Shown here: piece by piece, positions 42,529 to 52,262 of the stretch | How the letters are laid out: the number at the start of each line of letters is the position of its first letter | Numbering within the stretch: the first letter of the stretch is position 1 | Assembly (NCBI GenBank): GCA_016188985.1 | Contig: JACPGM010000016.1 | Coordinates: 1-58,423, forward strand | Reading direction: 5' to 3' | DNA length: 58,423 nt | Source: Lentisphaerota bacterium | Lineage (GTDB): Bacteria; Verrucomicrobiota; Kiritimatiellia; JAAZAB01 | Notes under the pieces: generated by a model | Databases searched by the model: none | The model's input: only the letters and a program-made list of their open reading frames with translations | What the model was told of the DNA's origin: nothing | Made by a program: the position numbers and the translations under genes

Positions 42529-42675
42529 TTATCCAAATTGTATGACCGCAAAGTTATTGGCCAATCTATCAAAATCGCGGGCTTTTTCGGCTACGGCTTT
42601 CAAGTGATCCTCCAGCGGTTGCCATTCCGCGACCGGCCGGCCCGGCCGGCTGTGGGCGTAAACGGGCTGGTTCAT
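42529..42675 (-). pseudogene. cas3: N-terminal remnant of a canonical type I-C cas3
   Basis: 48 codons from ATG 42675: MNQPVYAHSRPGRPVAEWQP then LEDHLKAVAEKARDF, after which the match ends and a stop follows (DRLANNFAVIQFG). YAHSxPGRPxxEWQPLExHLxxVAExA is, from memory, the standard start of type I-C Cas3. It differs from the start of the complete Cas3 in this locus. Its position directly before cas5 is where cas3 sits in canonical I-C operons. It therefore looks like the stump left after the original cas3, and probably the original effector genes, were lost. Confidence 0.85.
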
Positions 42676-42747
42676 GATGGCCCATGGTATGGCGCTCCCT
42701 AAACTTCCAGGATTATACCGGTCGGCGGGGGATGATGCATGTTTTTT

Positions 42748-42834
42748 TATCGCTCAGCGCATGACCCAAAAATGACCCGCATGACCCGTAAATGACCCGT
42801 ATTTGACCCATGAATGACCCATATCTGAGCGATA
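42748..42834. promoter_or_regulatory. Helically phased ATGACCC motif array inside a 10-bp inverted repeat (putative operator)
   Basis: Heptamers ATGACCC begin at 42761, 42772, 42781, 42792 and 42814, with TTGACCC at 42803. Spacings are 11, 9, 11, 11 and 11 bp. The array is enclosed by TATCGCTCAG (42748-42757) and its exact reverse complement CTGAGCGATA (42825-42834). It lies upstream of the cas3 stump and cas5 on the minus strand, where the cas promoter should be, and directly after the broken HEPN gene. One-turn phasing suggests a protein binding cooperatively along one DNA face. Confidence 0.65.
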
Positions 42835-42858
42835 TTTGAAACGGAAATGAAGCGCAAC

Positions 42859-42969
42859 CTATTTCTGATTATTGATGAACTCCACTTCGCTCAAGCTGGA
42901 GGACAGTCTCTGAGCCCTTTCGATCGCCTGAATCATGTCGAAGACGGCGGCATGTGGATCATGCAGCAT
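42859..42969 (-). pseudogene. Truncated HEPN-domain toxin gene
   Basis: 36 residues from ATG 42969, overlapping the MNT stop: MLHDPHAAVFDMIQAIERAQ followed by RLSSSLSEVEFINNQK. MLHDPxAxxxDxxQAIE is the opening of the HEPN partners of MNT nucleotidyltransferases, normally about 110-120 residues with an RX4-6H RNase motif that is absent here. The frame stops 25 bp before the inverted repeat of the motif array, so whatever brought that sequence may have cut the gene. Confidence 0.75.
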
Positions 42970-43273
42970 AGAACACCTCCGTCGAATTGAGGATGGCGTC
43001 CCTTCGTATGGAATTGGCGCTACGCTCAAGGTTCTTCCGATCCACAAGGTCAACCTTTCGTCCAAGGAGCAGTGAAAACTCCTCCTCGGCGCGGGCAAGG
43101 TCCATGAGCGACCATTGTTCATCCGGTTCGAACTCCGCCAGCAGGTCAATATCGCTGTCGGACCGAAGTCGGCCGGTTCGGGCAGAGCCGAAGAGTTCCA
43201 ACCGTCGTATCTTCCATTTGCCACATGTCGTCCGGAGGGCGGCATCCGGGATTTCCATGTTTTCGATTTTCAT
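42959..43273 (-). CDS. MNT-family nucleotidyltransferase (antitoxin of a HEPN-MNT pair)
   Basis: 104 residues with LELFGSARTGRLRSDSDIDLLAEF, the GS...DxD nucleotidyltransferase pattern (GS at 29-30, D41 and D43), and DLVDRKNLERSANSIRRDAIL at the end. In HEPN-MNT systems, as I recall, MNT neutralises the HEPN ribonuclease by adding AMP. Here the partner is truncated, so the antitoxin may be left over or have another target. Transcribed toward the cas genes. Confidence 0.88.
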   Translation of the reverse strand: MKIENMEIPDAALRTTCGKWKIRRLELFGSARTGRLRSDSDIDLLAEFEPDEQWSLMDLARAEEEFSLLLGRKVDLVDRKNLERSANSIRRDAILNSTEVFYAA

Positions 43274-43468
43274 TTCTTCCTTCCTCTTTTCGTCTTTCGT
43301 ATTGCCTTGGCCGCTTTCTGTGGCTGCGCAAAACAGTAAAGCATATAACGGAAAATAGATTAGCCGGGCGGAGCAGGTTGGTCAAGCGCGGATTGCTTGC
43401 GCCGAAGAGGGCGGCTACATTGCCGCGCCCCTGCTTCGCTCAAGGAGCTACGCAGGGCAGGCTGGCGC

Positions 43469-43496
43469 TTGACACGGGGGCAGCGCGTGGTATGGT
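43469..43496 (+). promoter_or_regulatory. Sigma-70-type promoter of the tRNA gene
   Basis: TTGACA (43469-43474), a 16-bp spacer and TATGGT (43491-43496) lie 13 bp before the tRNA 5' end. The -35 is consensus. Confidence 0.7.
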
Positions 43497-43509
43497 GCTT
43501 AGCGTTTGC

Positions 43510-43593
43510 GCACCCGTGGTGAAATTGGCATACACGCTAGATTCAGGTTCTAGTGGCCTCACGGCCGTGGAGGTTCAACTCCTCTCGGGTGCA
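43510..43593 (+). tRNA. tRNA-Leu (anticodon CAG)
   Basis: 84 nt. The acceptor stem GCACCCG/CGGGTGC is perfect. The anticodon stem CTAGA/TCTAG carries loop TTCAGGT with anticodon CAG. A long variable arm (GGCCTCACGGCC) marks it as class II, and the T arm has GGTTCAACTCC. The discriminator is A. CCA is not encoded (ACCC follows). It reads CUG. Confidence 0.95.
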
Positions 43594-43621
43594 CCCCGCT
43601 AATTTCAAGAGGAGCTTACTT

Positions 43622-43813
43622 ATGAAAACATTGCCGTGCGTCGCCGTTTGTGGCGGTGGCCGGGCCGCCCTGGCCCAAAAAACATATCCTGCGCTACGTT
43701 GCCACCGGCGAGCGGTAACAGAGGTTGTCGGAGCAGCAATGCTTTTCCCGCCGCCAGGCGGGGTGGTAAGTCATTGCCGGCGAATCATGATCTTTCCCTG
43801 GGAGCTGCCGTGA
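43622..43813 (+). pseudogene. Short ORF after tRNA-Leu with a good ribosome site (probable gene fragment)
   Basis: AGAGGAG lies seven bases before ATG 43622. The frame reads MKTLPCVAVCGGGRAALAQK and goes on to 63 residues without recognisable similarity, and its 3' end overlaps the convergent fucosidase gene by 43 bp. The start looks like the beginning of an exported protein whose frame was then lost. Low support. Confidence 0.3.
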
Positions 43814-45366
43814 TCTTGTCCGCGGATAACCAGGCGCAACGACTTTTCTCCGCCCAAAGCGGTGATATTCATGTTCCAGGTTAAAGGATTCGCGCCGGCG
43901 GTCACATAGCCGGTGGCGGCAATGCCCGCGACCGCCAGGGTGATTGCCTGGACTTCGATCGGCGCCGAGCCTCTGTCTGGTTTCAGTTCTATCTCATATT
44001 GGCGCGCTTCATTGCAGATGCGGCTGATATCTATGACCAGCGTTTTCCACGCAGTTCCGGCTTGAACTTCCCATTGGCCCGCCAGAAACGGGTCGTATAT
44101 TTCCGCGGCGCGTTCGATGGTCACGTTCAAGCCGGTATGATAAGCCGCCAGCCGGCGCACGCGCGTTTCAGCGCCGGAGTGCAGCACCCGCAAACGCAGC
44201 GCCGTGACGGTTTGCGGGGCGAAAGCGTCAATTTTCTTGTGGCCGATGGCCGTGCCTCGGGCCAGTTCAACCCAGCGGCCTTGCGTTTCGCCTTCAATCA
44301 CGTATTCGCGGATGCGTTCGCCTTGCGCGATGTCTTCCATGGTGACAACGTGATCCACCGCCTGGGGCGCGGCGAAGGAGAGCGTGAGGGACTGCCCCTC
44401 TCCGCGGGTTTCCGCGAGGCATTGGTCGAAACGCCGGCGAATTTCGGCGCCAAACTCCGCGACGCGTTTGGCGTCCGCTTCCGGTATCAGTCCGTTGGTA
44501 TCCGGCGCGCTGTTTAGAAGCAACACAGTTCCGTGGCCCACCGAGCGGTAATAGATTTCCATGAGTTGCGCCAGACTCTTTAGGGTGGACTCGGTGTTCG
44601 GCTGCCAGAACCAGTAGTGTTCGCGGACGGGCGTATCGGTCTCAAGCGGCAGCCAGACATCGCCCTCCGGCACGCCGTGGGCGGCGGTCGCCACGCCGCC
44701 CAGTGCATCCCGGGCGCGCACCGCATTCCACGCGGGATAGGGGGCATAACCGGATTCGTTGCCCACCCAGCGGATAGTTGCCCGCGGCCCCTGGAAGATC
44801 ATGGCCTCCGGCGCATAGCGTTGCAGGATGTCGGCGACGGCGATCACCAGGCTGCCGTCGAACCAGACCTCGGCTATCTCGCCGTAGAGCGAAAGCAGTT
44901 CGGTCAACTGCTGCCGATAAACGCGGTGGTACCGCTGCTGTTCCGCGCGCGTGGGACAACAGCCCGCCTGGCCGGCGTTAAAACAGGAATCCTGGGGGCT
45001 CAGGTAAATTCCCAGGCGCAGGCCCTGCCGCCGGCAGGCCCGCGCCAATTCGGCAACCAGATCGCCTTTGCCACGCCGCCAGGGCGTTTCCTTGACGCCG
45101 TAGTTGCTGGTTCTGGTCGGCCACCAGCAGAATCCGCCATGGTGCTTGGCCACCAGGATAATTTGCTTGGCGTCAAATGAGCGCGCCACATCAATCCATT
45201 GTTCCACATCCAGGGATTGCGGGTTAATCGCCGCCAGCGGCGTGGAATGGTCGTCAATGTGGCGACTCTGCCAGGTGGCCGGGTCAAGATGCACGAACAT
45301 CTCCAATTCCATGGCGTGCCAGGCCAACTGACCGGGGCTGGGACGGGCTATCTCATTGATCGGCAT
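43771..45366 (-). CDS. GH29-family alpha-L-fucosidase-like enzyme
   Basis: 531 residues; GAGG lies eight bases before the ATG. The barrel carries WHAMELEMFVHLDPATW, AKQIILVAKHHGGFCWWPTRTSNYGVKETPWRRGKGDLVAELARACRRQGLRLGIYLSPQD (typical GH29), and the nucleophile in EVWFDGS (Asp about 171). GNESGYAPYP follows. The C-terminal 200 residues are beta-sandwich domains. It removes terminal fucose from glycans; no signal peptide is visible. The start overlaps the upstream heparinase gene by 14 bases, so the two are coupled. Confidence 0.88.
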   Translation of the reverse strand: MPINEIARPSPGQLAWHAMELEMFVHLDPATWQSRHIDDHSTPLAAINPQSLDVEQWIDVARSFDAKQIILVAKHHGGFCWWPTRTSNYGVKETPWRRGKGDLVAELARACRRQGLRLGIYLSPQDSCFNAGQAGCCPTRAEQQRYHRVYRQQLTELLSLYGEIAEVWFDGSLVIAVADILQRYAPEAMIFQGPRATIRWVGNESGYAPYPAWNAVRARDALGGVATAAHGVPEGDVWLPLETDTPVREHYWFWQPNTESTLKSLAQLMEIYYRSVGHGTVLLLNSAPDTNGLIPEADAKRVAEFGAEIRRRFDQCLAETRGEGQSLTLSFAAPQAVDHVVTMEDIAQGERIREYVIEGETQGRWVELARGTAIGHKKIDAFAPQTVTALRLRVLHSGAETRVRRLAAYHTGLNVTIERAAEIYDPFLAGQWEVQAGTAWKTLVIDISRICNEARQYEIELKPDRGSAPIEVQAITLAVAGIAATGYVTAGANPLTWNMNITALGGEKSLRLVIRGQDHGSSQGKIMIRRQ

Positions 45367-48205
45367 TTGACAACCTCAGATTACGCCCTTGGGCGCTGGG
45401 CCGTTCAGGACTGGGGATCAATCTCCAAAACATTTTTTTCTCGCCGGCGTCAAACTGCTTGTCGTGGTAACGCAGCCGGCGGCCTTCGGCGATAACCGCC
45501 CGCGCGAGCTTCCCGGAAGCTTCCCGGCGCAGGAAAATCAAGCTGCCGTCGCCGGCGGCCTGCCAGTCTGGGACAACCAGTTCTTCGTCGGCAGATAGTT
45601 CCGGTGGAAGATGCAACGGATTCTCCACGTCGCGGGCCACGATCAAATCGGCCCTGCCATCGTCCAGCGCGATTTCAATGGCCACGTGATTTTCGCTCAG
45701 GGGCCGGCCTTGGGCTGAGACCAACGCTACGCACCGCGCGCGCCTGACGGCCGGTTTTGTTTCATAAGCTTCAATCAAACCCACAAACGTCGAAGCCAGC
45801 GGCGGCGTCTCCGACCGACGCCGAATCATCAAGCGGGGCACCCAGGCTTCACTGGTTGTGTTGTATGAGCTGCCGGTAACCACCCAGGCTTCGCAAATCG
45901 AGGCTTGGGCGGAAACGCTGAAATCCGTGTAACGGAAATGGCGCTCGGCGCCGGGCGCCAGATACCCGTAGCGGTCCTCGATGGTCCAATCCGCCTGCCA
46001 GCCCGGCGGCGGGTTGGCATCAGTAAAGAAATTGCGCAACTGGGGTTCAGGGCGGCAATGTTCCGCGTTCCAACCCGGCGGCGCCTTAGCGTCAGCAAAG
46101 AAGCTGTGCGACTTTGTTTCCTGGCCGTAGTCTTCTCCGGGTTTAAGTTTTAACCCGGGCGTGGCAAGAGAGCCGAAATGACTGCCGATGAATTTGGCGT
46201 GGTCGGTTCCGCCAACCACGCGGAAGATTTCCAGCGCGTAAAAATCAGTTTCCGAAATATCAACCAGCAGCAGCGTGCGCTCATATTGCGCAGTGTTTTC
46301 GTAGAGATTGGCGCCTGAGGCCCGCACGGCCTGAACGCCCGGCGCGATCAGCCAGAGCGTCAGGCGCGCGGCAATGCTGTCGGCCTTCGGCTGCCATTGC
46401 GTGCCGCGCTGATTCTTGCCGTCCACGGTTAAGGTATTATGGGCGGCGGTCATCATGTACCAGCGCGAGCGCGGCGATCCCCAGCCGCCGAACTGGACGG
46501 GCGGATAGCCGAAATCCGGCATCAGGTCGAGGCCGTGGGCAAACAGGCCGATGTTAAGGCCATCCAGGTGGGCATGCCGGTTGCCGGAATCGTAATCCAG
46601 CCAGAGAGCCCGTTCGTGCCGGCCCTGGCCGGAGCGCAGAATTGCCAAGTGCCATTGGCTTTTGTTGACGCTCTTAAGCGGGATAATGGCGCCTTCCCGC
46701 CGGATGATGGCGGCAATCTGCTCCTGGAATGATTCTTGGTCGGCTTCGGTCAGGTCCCAGGGCAGGTGCTCGCAGCTATTGAAATTGGCCTGATGGAGCG
46801 CCTGCACGAAGGCGATATCGCCGGTAGCTTCGTAGAGGCGCCACAAGAACGTGAACATGCTGGGGGTCAGCGGGTGGTTGCCGGGGAAAGGCATCAACTT
46901 TCCGGCGCTGGGCCGCTGGAAAACTACGCCTACATAGCGGGGCTGGCGCGCTGCAAAATAACCAGCATCGCCGCAACTGGGGTAATAGGATTGCAGGCAC
47001 CAGGTATCAATGTGGAAACGCCAGGTCTGGTGGATCTGCGGCTGCCTGGAGAGTAACTGCTTGATGAATCCCGGCTCGACCTGCTCGAAAGTCTGGAAGA
47101 ATTGGGCCAGGCCTTGAATGGCGTAGGCGCTGTAGCCATAAAGTCCTTTTTCACCAGTCAGGCCATCGGTCGTTAGCATGGCGACAATCATGCGATCAAT
47201 TCCGGAGAGGATGGCCTCGCGCTCTTGCGGCCAGTCGAGGGTGGCCTGCATCGTCAAGAGCGCAATATCGGTTCGCGGCGGATTGGATTCGATTTTTTCG
47301 CGGTGGTTAAGCGGATGGCGCAAGAGATTTTCTTCGATGTTCGCCTGGATGGCGGCGAAGGAATCCTTGCGTCGGGGCAGCCGATGTTCCCGGGTTTTGT
47401 CCGCCAGGAAAGCCACCAGCTCACGGTCATCCCGAATGGCTTCAAAGACCAGGTCATAGGCCAGGGCCATTTCGCGGGTTTCCTCGCAGGCGTCATGCCA
47501 GACGGATACATAGCCCGTGGATGAGCGCTCCTGCCGTTCGTAGGTCCAGCCTTCGGTGAGATAATCGAAGGTGGGATAAAGATCGGCCACCCGGTCCAGC
47601 AGGATACCGGCCTTGCGGGCATATTCGCCATTCCCGCTGACCAAGTAGGCCTTGGCCAGCCGGGTAATGCCGCCCAGCACCGCTTGCCGCCACTGGCCAT
47701 AAATTAAATAGGCCCCGATGAACCGCCAGCGCTTCTCGCCTTCCGCGTAGCCTTGGCCATCGTCCACTCCGAACAGGCGCTGGGGGTCCCGCGGATCAGG
47801 ATGTTCCTGGTTAAAGAGCAGCGCGCGGTCCGCCTTCTCCGGCGCAAAGACGCCGGCGGCATCCAATCCCGAACGGTAAAACGCCTGGAAATCATTCTTG
47901 GGAAACAATTCGCGGCAATGCGGACAGCGGGTTTTCCAGGGCTGCTGCAAGGCGTCCATGACCCAGGTATACATCGGCACATCCCGACGGCAGGCCGGGC
48001 AATGGCCGTTCGACCAGACCATCCAGGAGCGCGGCAAAGTGTGGCCGAACATCAGCGCCCAGATGGCGTCGGTGCTCATTCGCTTCCAGGGTTCCGCCGA
48101 GCGGATTATTTCCTCTTTGAGCGCGATGGCCCAGTCCCACTTGGCCGCATTGCGGCGCACGATCGCCCGGAGACGTTCCGGAAAAAATGTGCTGGTTTTT
48201 TTCAT
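45353..48205 (-). CDS. Large heparinase II/III-like protein with a four-cysteine motif
   Basis: About 950 residues from ATG 48205 (MKKTSTFFPERLRAIVRRNA); in-frame codons further upstream fall into repeat sequence. Near the N-terminus NGHCPACRRDV...TRCPHCRELFP gives Cys at about 69, 72, 94 and 97, likely a zinc ribbon. An alpha-toroid region follows (YEATGDIAFVQAL), then the heparinase-type beta-sandwich with LWLDYDSGNRHAHLDGLNIGLFAHGLDLMPDFGYPP and TAAHNTLTVDGKNQ. It probably cleaves acidic polysaccharide. Operon with the GH29 gene suggests a fucosylated uronic-acid glycan as substrate. No clear signal peptide. Confidence 0.8.
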   Translation of the reverse strand: MKKTSTFFPERLRAIVRRNAAKWDWAIALKEEIIRSAEPWKRMSTDAIWALMFGHTLPRSWMVWSNGHCPACRRDVPMYTWVMDALQQPWKTRCPHCRELFPKNDFQAFYRSGLDAAGVFAPEKADRALLFNQEHPDPRDPQRLFGVDDGQGYAEGEKRWRFIGAYLIYGQWRQAVLGGITRLAKAYLVSGNGEYARKAGILLDRVADLYPTFDYLTEGWTYERQERSSTGYVSVWHDACEETREMALAYDLVFEAIRDDRELVAFLADKTREHRLPRRKDSFAAIQANIEENLLRHPLNHREKIESNPPRTDIALLTMQATLDWPQEREAILSGIDRMIVAMLTTDGLTGEKGLYGYSAYAIQGLAQFFQTFEQVEPGFIKQLLSRQPQIHQTWRFHIDTWCLQSYYPSCGDAGYFAARQPRYVGVVFQRPSAGKLMPFPGNHPLTPSMFTFLWRLYEATGDIAFVQALHQANFNSCEHLPWDLTEADQESFQEQIAAIIRREGAIIPLKSVNKSQWHLAILRSGQGRHERALWLDYDSGNRHAHLDGLNIGLFAHGLDLMPDFGYPPVQFGGWGSPRSRWYMMTAAHNTLTVDGKNQRGTQWQPKADSIAARLTLWLIAPGVQAVRASGANLYENTAQYERTLLLVDISETDFYALEIFRVVGGTDHAKFIGSHFGSLATPGLKLKPGEDYGQETKSHSFFADAKAPPGWNAEHCRPEPQLRNFFTDANPPPGWQADWTIEDRYGYLAPGAERHFRYTDFSVSAQASICEAWVVTGSSYNTTSEAWVPRLMIRRRSETPPLASTFVGLIEAYETKPAVRRARCVALVSAQGRPLSENHVAIEIALDDGRADLIVARDVENPLHLPPELSADEELVVPDWQAAGDGSLIFLRREASGKLARAVIAEGRRLRYHDKQFDAGEKKMFWRLIPSPERPSAQGRNLRLSNADQ

Positions 48206-48237
48206 GCGCCGGTAATGGGTTATGGTGGTTGCGTGAG

Positions 48238-48361
48238 GGTAGGGATGGCTCCCCGCTACAGAGCGGGGCAAGCGCCGAGTTTATCCCGCCTTGGCGGGAC
48301 CGTCCGCGGTTCATCGTGAACGATTCACCGTGAACGGCGCGTTCGGCGAACGCGCCCTACC
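48238..48361. repeat. Element A, copy 3 (GGTAGGG...CCCTACC)
   Basis: 124 bp between the heparinase start and the glnS stop. It matches the reverse complement of 2205-2300 with an extra ~28 bp hairpin-rich stretch (TTCATCGTGAACGATTCACCG). The sequence before it, GGTTATGGTGGTTGCGTGAGG, resembles the GTCAGTTAT unit that precedes the copy at 55700. It is followed by CTCTTGC, as at 18 kb. Confidence 0.75.
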
Positions 48362-48371
48362 TCTTGCACCC

Positions 48372-50078
<1,707 letters not shown>

Positions 50079-50132
50079 ATTGTTGTCTTACAGTGGTTTG
50101 TCGGCTACAACTAAAACGAAATCAGATTCCGT

Positions 50133-50358
50133 GGGCAACCCGTCAGTTATTGGGGGTCGGCGATCCCAATGGCCTCAGCAAGCTGAAGGCCCTACGTAGG
50201 GCGCGACCACGCCTGGCGTGGTTCCGCCATAGGCGGACCCGCCTTTGGAGGGAAACCTCGCGCCTGCCACGCGAAACGCGTGGTCGCGCCATTTTACCCT
50301 CCATCCGGTGTACGTCGTCCGTCGTCTGCCATCCGTCGTCTGTCATCCGTCGTCGCTC
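50133..50358. repeat. Repeat-rich spacer between glnS and gltX
   Basis: Contains a GTCAGTTAT unit (50133-50160). A perfect 13-bp inverted repeat GGCGCGACCACGC (50200-50212) / GCGTGGTCGCGCC (50278-50290) encloses a TTCCGCCATAGGCGGA palindrome that recurs inverted near 53268-53300. A 14-bp period tandem array (CCGTCGTCTGYCAT, 50319-50354) runs up to the gltX stop. No gene. Confidence 0.65.
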
Positions 50359-51864
50359 TTATCCCCCTCCGCCGTATTGGGCGCGATAGGTCTTTTCCAA
50401 CTCGGCGAGCTCATCTTTGGTGAGGGCGCAGCCCGCCTCGGCCAGGGCCTCGCGGGCGTATTGCAGTCGCGCCAAGGTCATGTCCCGTCCCAGGATCAGC
50501 ATGCTGTCGAAGATCGGCAGGGAAACGACCGCGCCGGAAATGGCGATATAGAAGGGGGCTAATAATTGCTTGAGTTTCAGCCCTTCGAGTTGGGCCATCC
50601 GCTCGAAAATCTGTTTGATGGCATCAAGAGTCCACTCCGCGCTCCTTTCGATTTCCCATTGCGCCAGGCGCAGCAGCCTTGCGACGCGCTGGCCCGACAG
50701 GCCCGTATTCAGCAGCGCGGCGGGTTCGTAAAGCTGCCGGTCGGCGAACAGAAAGGCGGCGAGCGGAACCAGGTCGGCCAACTGGTTCAAGCGCGGCTGG
50801 GCCAGCGGCAGAACTTTCCGCCAGGTCTCTTCGTTCAGGCCCCAGGTTTGCAGGCGGCCAAGCAATTCGTCCAAGGGCAGCTCCCGCAGGCGCCGCCCAT
50901 TAAAGGATTGCAGTTTCTGCAGGTCGAAAATCGGTCCGCCCAGGCTGACGCGCTTGATGTCGAAACTTTCGGCCAACTCCGCCAGCGTGAACTGCTCGCG
51001 GCCATCCGCAAAGCTGTAGGCCATAAGGCCCAGGTAGTTGATCAGCGTTTCCGGCAGGATGCCGGCGCGCTGGTAATAAAGGATGCTGACCGGGTTGCGG
51101 CGCTTGGAGAGCTTGGTCTTGTCCGGGTTGCGCAGCAGCGGCAAATGGTAAAATTCCGGCGGCTGCCAGCCGAAGGCCTGGTAGAGCAAAACATGTTTTG
51201 GCAGGGAACTGAGCCATTCCTCGCCGCGGATGACGTGGGTAATTTCCATCAGGTGGTCATCCACCACGTTGGCCAGGTGATAGGTCGGGAAGCCGTCGGC
51301 TTTGAGCAGCACCTGGTGGTCAACCTTGTTCCAGGGAATACGCACTTCGCCGCGCAGGCCGTCGCGCAGGACGCAGTCGCCTTCCGCCGGGACGCGCAAG
51401 CGGAGCACGTGTGCTTCGCCGGCTTGGATTCGTCGTTGCGCTTCCTGGCTGCTTAGCGCGGCGCAGCGGCCATCGTAGCCCAGGAAACCGTCTTTAACTG
51501 TGGTCTGCGCGCGGCGCAACTCCGCCAGGCGCTCCGGCGCGCAGAAGCAAGGGTAAGCCGCGCCCTTAGCCACGAGCCGGCGGGCGGCATCCTGGTAGAG
51601 CGCGGTCCGCTCGCTCTGCCGGTAAGGGCTGAAAGAGCCGCCCACATCCGGGCCTTCATCCCAACTTAAGCCCAGCCATTTCAGCGCCGCCAGAATGGCT
51701 TGTTCGGCTTCGCGGCTGGAGCGTTCCCGGTCGGTGTCTTCAATGCGCAGAATGAACTCGCCGCCCTGGTGTTTGGCGAAGGCGTAGTTGAAGAGCGCAA
51801 CATAAGCCGTGCCGATATGCGGCGCGCCCGTCGGCGAAGGCGCGATGCGCGTGCGGATTTTCAT
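50359..51864 (-). CDS. gltX: Glutamyl-tRNA synthetase
   Basis: 501 residues: MKIRTRIAPSPTGAPHIGTA (HIGT at 16-19), FILRIEDTDRERSS and RGEEWLSSLPKHVLLYQAFGW, with DKTKLSKRRNPVSI as the KMSKS loop near 251. The C-terminal helical anticodon-binding domain follows. It charges tRNA-Glu. Same strand as glnS, separated by a repeat-rich spacer. Confidence 0.97.
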   Translation of the reverse strand: MKIRTRIAPSPTGAPHIGTAYVALFNYAFAKHQGGEFILRIEDTDRERSSREAEQAILAALKWLGLSWDEGPDVGGSFSPYRQSERTALYQDAARRLVAKGAAYPCFCAPERLAELRRAQTTVKDGFLGYDGRCAALSSQEAQRRIQAGEAHVLRLRVPAEGDCVLRDGLRGEVRIPWNKVDHQVLLKADGFPTYHLANVVDDHLMEITHVIRGEEWLSSLPKHVLLYQAFGWQPPEFYHLPLLRNPDKTKLSKRRNPVSILYYQRAGILPETLINYLGLMAYSFADGREQFTLAELAESFDIKRVSLGGPIFDLQKLQSFNGRRLRELPLDELLGRLQTWGLNEETWRKVLPLAQPRLNQLADLVPLAAFLFADRQLYEPAALLNTGLSGQRVARLLRLAQWEIERSAEWTLDAIKQIFERMAQLEGLKLKQLLAPFYIAISGAVVSLPIFDSMLILGRDMTLARLQYAREALAEAGCALTKDELAELEKTYRAQYGGGG

Positions 51865-52028
51865 GGGATGCTTTTTCTCCTCCGGCGCTGAACTATGCCC
51901 AAGTACAACGCTTAACTCAATGGCAAAAACGCTTTGACACTTGCCGGCAAAACAGGATTGACTGCCGGCGGGCTATGCGCTAATAACACCTCCTGAAAAC
52001 GTAGATATGGGCAAGGAATTGTATAATC

Positions 52029-52262
52029 ATGAATAATGTCTTGGAGCCTGGTTTTGTGGCGGAGTTCGAAGCGCTGGTTCGGCGTAACAGGCGTACTTGC
52101 CTGTGGTTCATGCGGGATGACTATGTTCCCGTTGACGCATCCGGCATGCTGAAGGTTCTGCGAAACCTTGAGCAACACGGAAATCGTGAGACATTTATTC
52201 AAGCAAGGAAGTTGGCCCGATGCCTCTTACGGCATTCCAGCGCAGCGTGTGCAAACTCATAG
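52029..52262 (+). CDS. Small protein preceding an AbiEii-like nucleotidyltransferase
   Basis: 77 residues with AAGGAA ten bases upstream: FVAEFEALVRRNRRTCLWFM followed by RDDYVPVDASGMLKVLRNLEQHGNRETFIQARKLARCL. A pattern of (L/R)WFxRxDY...vLxxIEQHGDRxxxxxARxL is, from memory, common in short genes directly upstream of nucleotidyltransferases, as here. It overlaps the next gene by 43 bases. It is probably the antitoxin-like partner, but no function is established. Confidence 0.65.
   Translation: MNNVLEPGFVAEFEALVRRNRRTCLWFMRDDYVPVDASGMLKVLRNLEQHGNRETFIQARKLARCLLRHSSAACANS

Noticed and set aside
42748-42834. Replication-origin iterons or a second CRISPR array
   Set aside because: No Rep or DnaA gene or DnaA-box cluster is present, and the 7-bp motifs with 2-4 bp gaps are far too short for CRISPR.
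42859-43245. 128-residue frame overlapping the MNT gene on the same strand
   Set aside because: Only its last 36 codons (from the ATG at 42969) make sense, as the truncated HEPN start. The rest is MNT coding sequence in a shifted frame.
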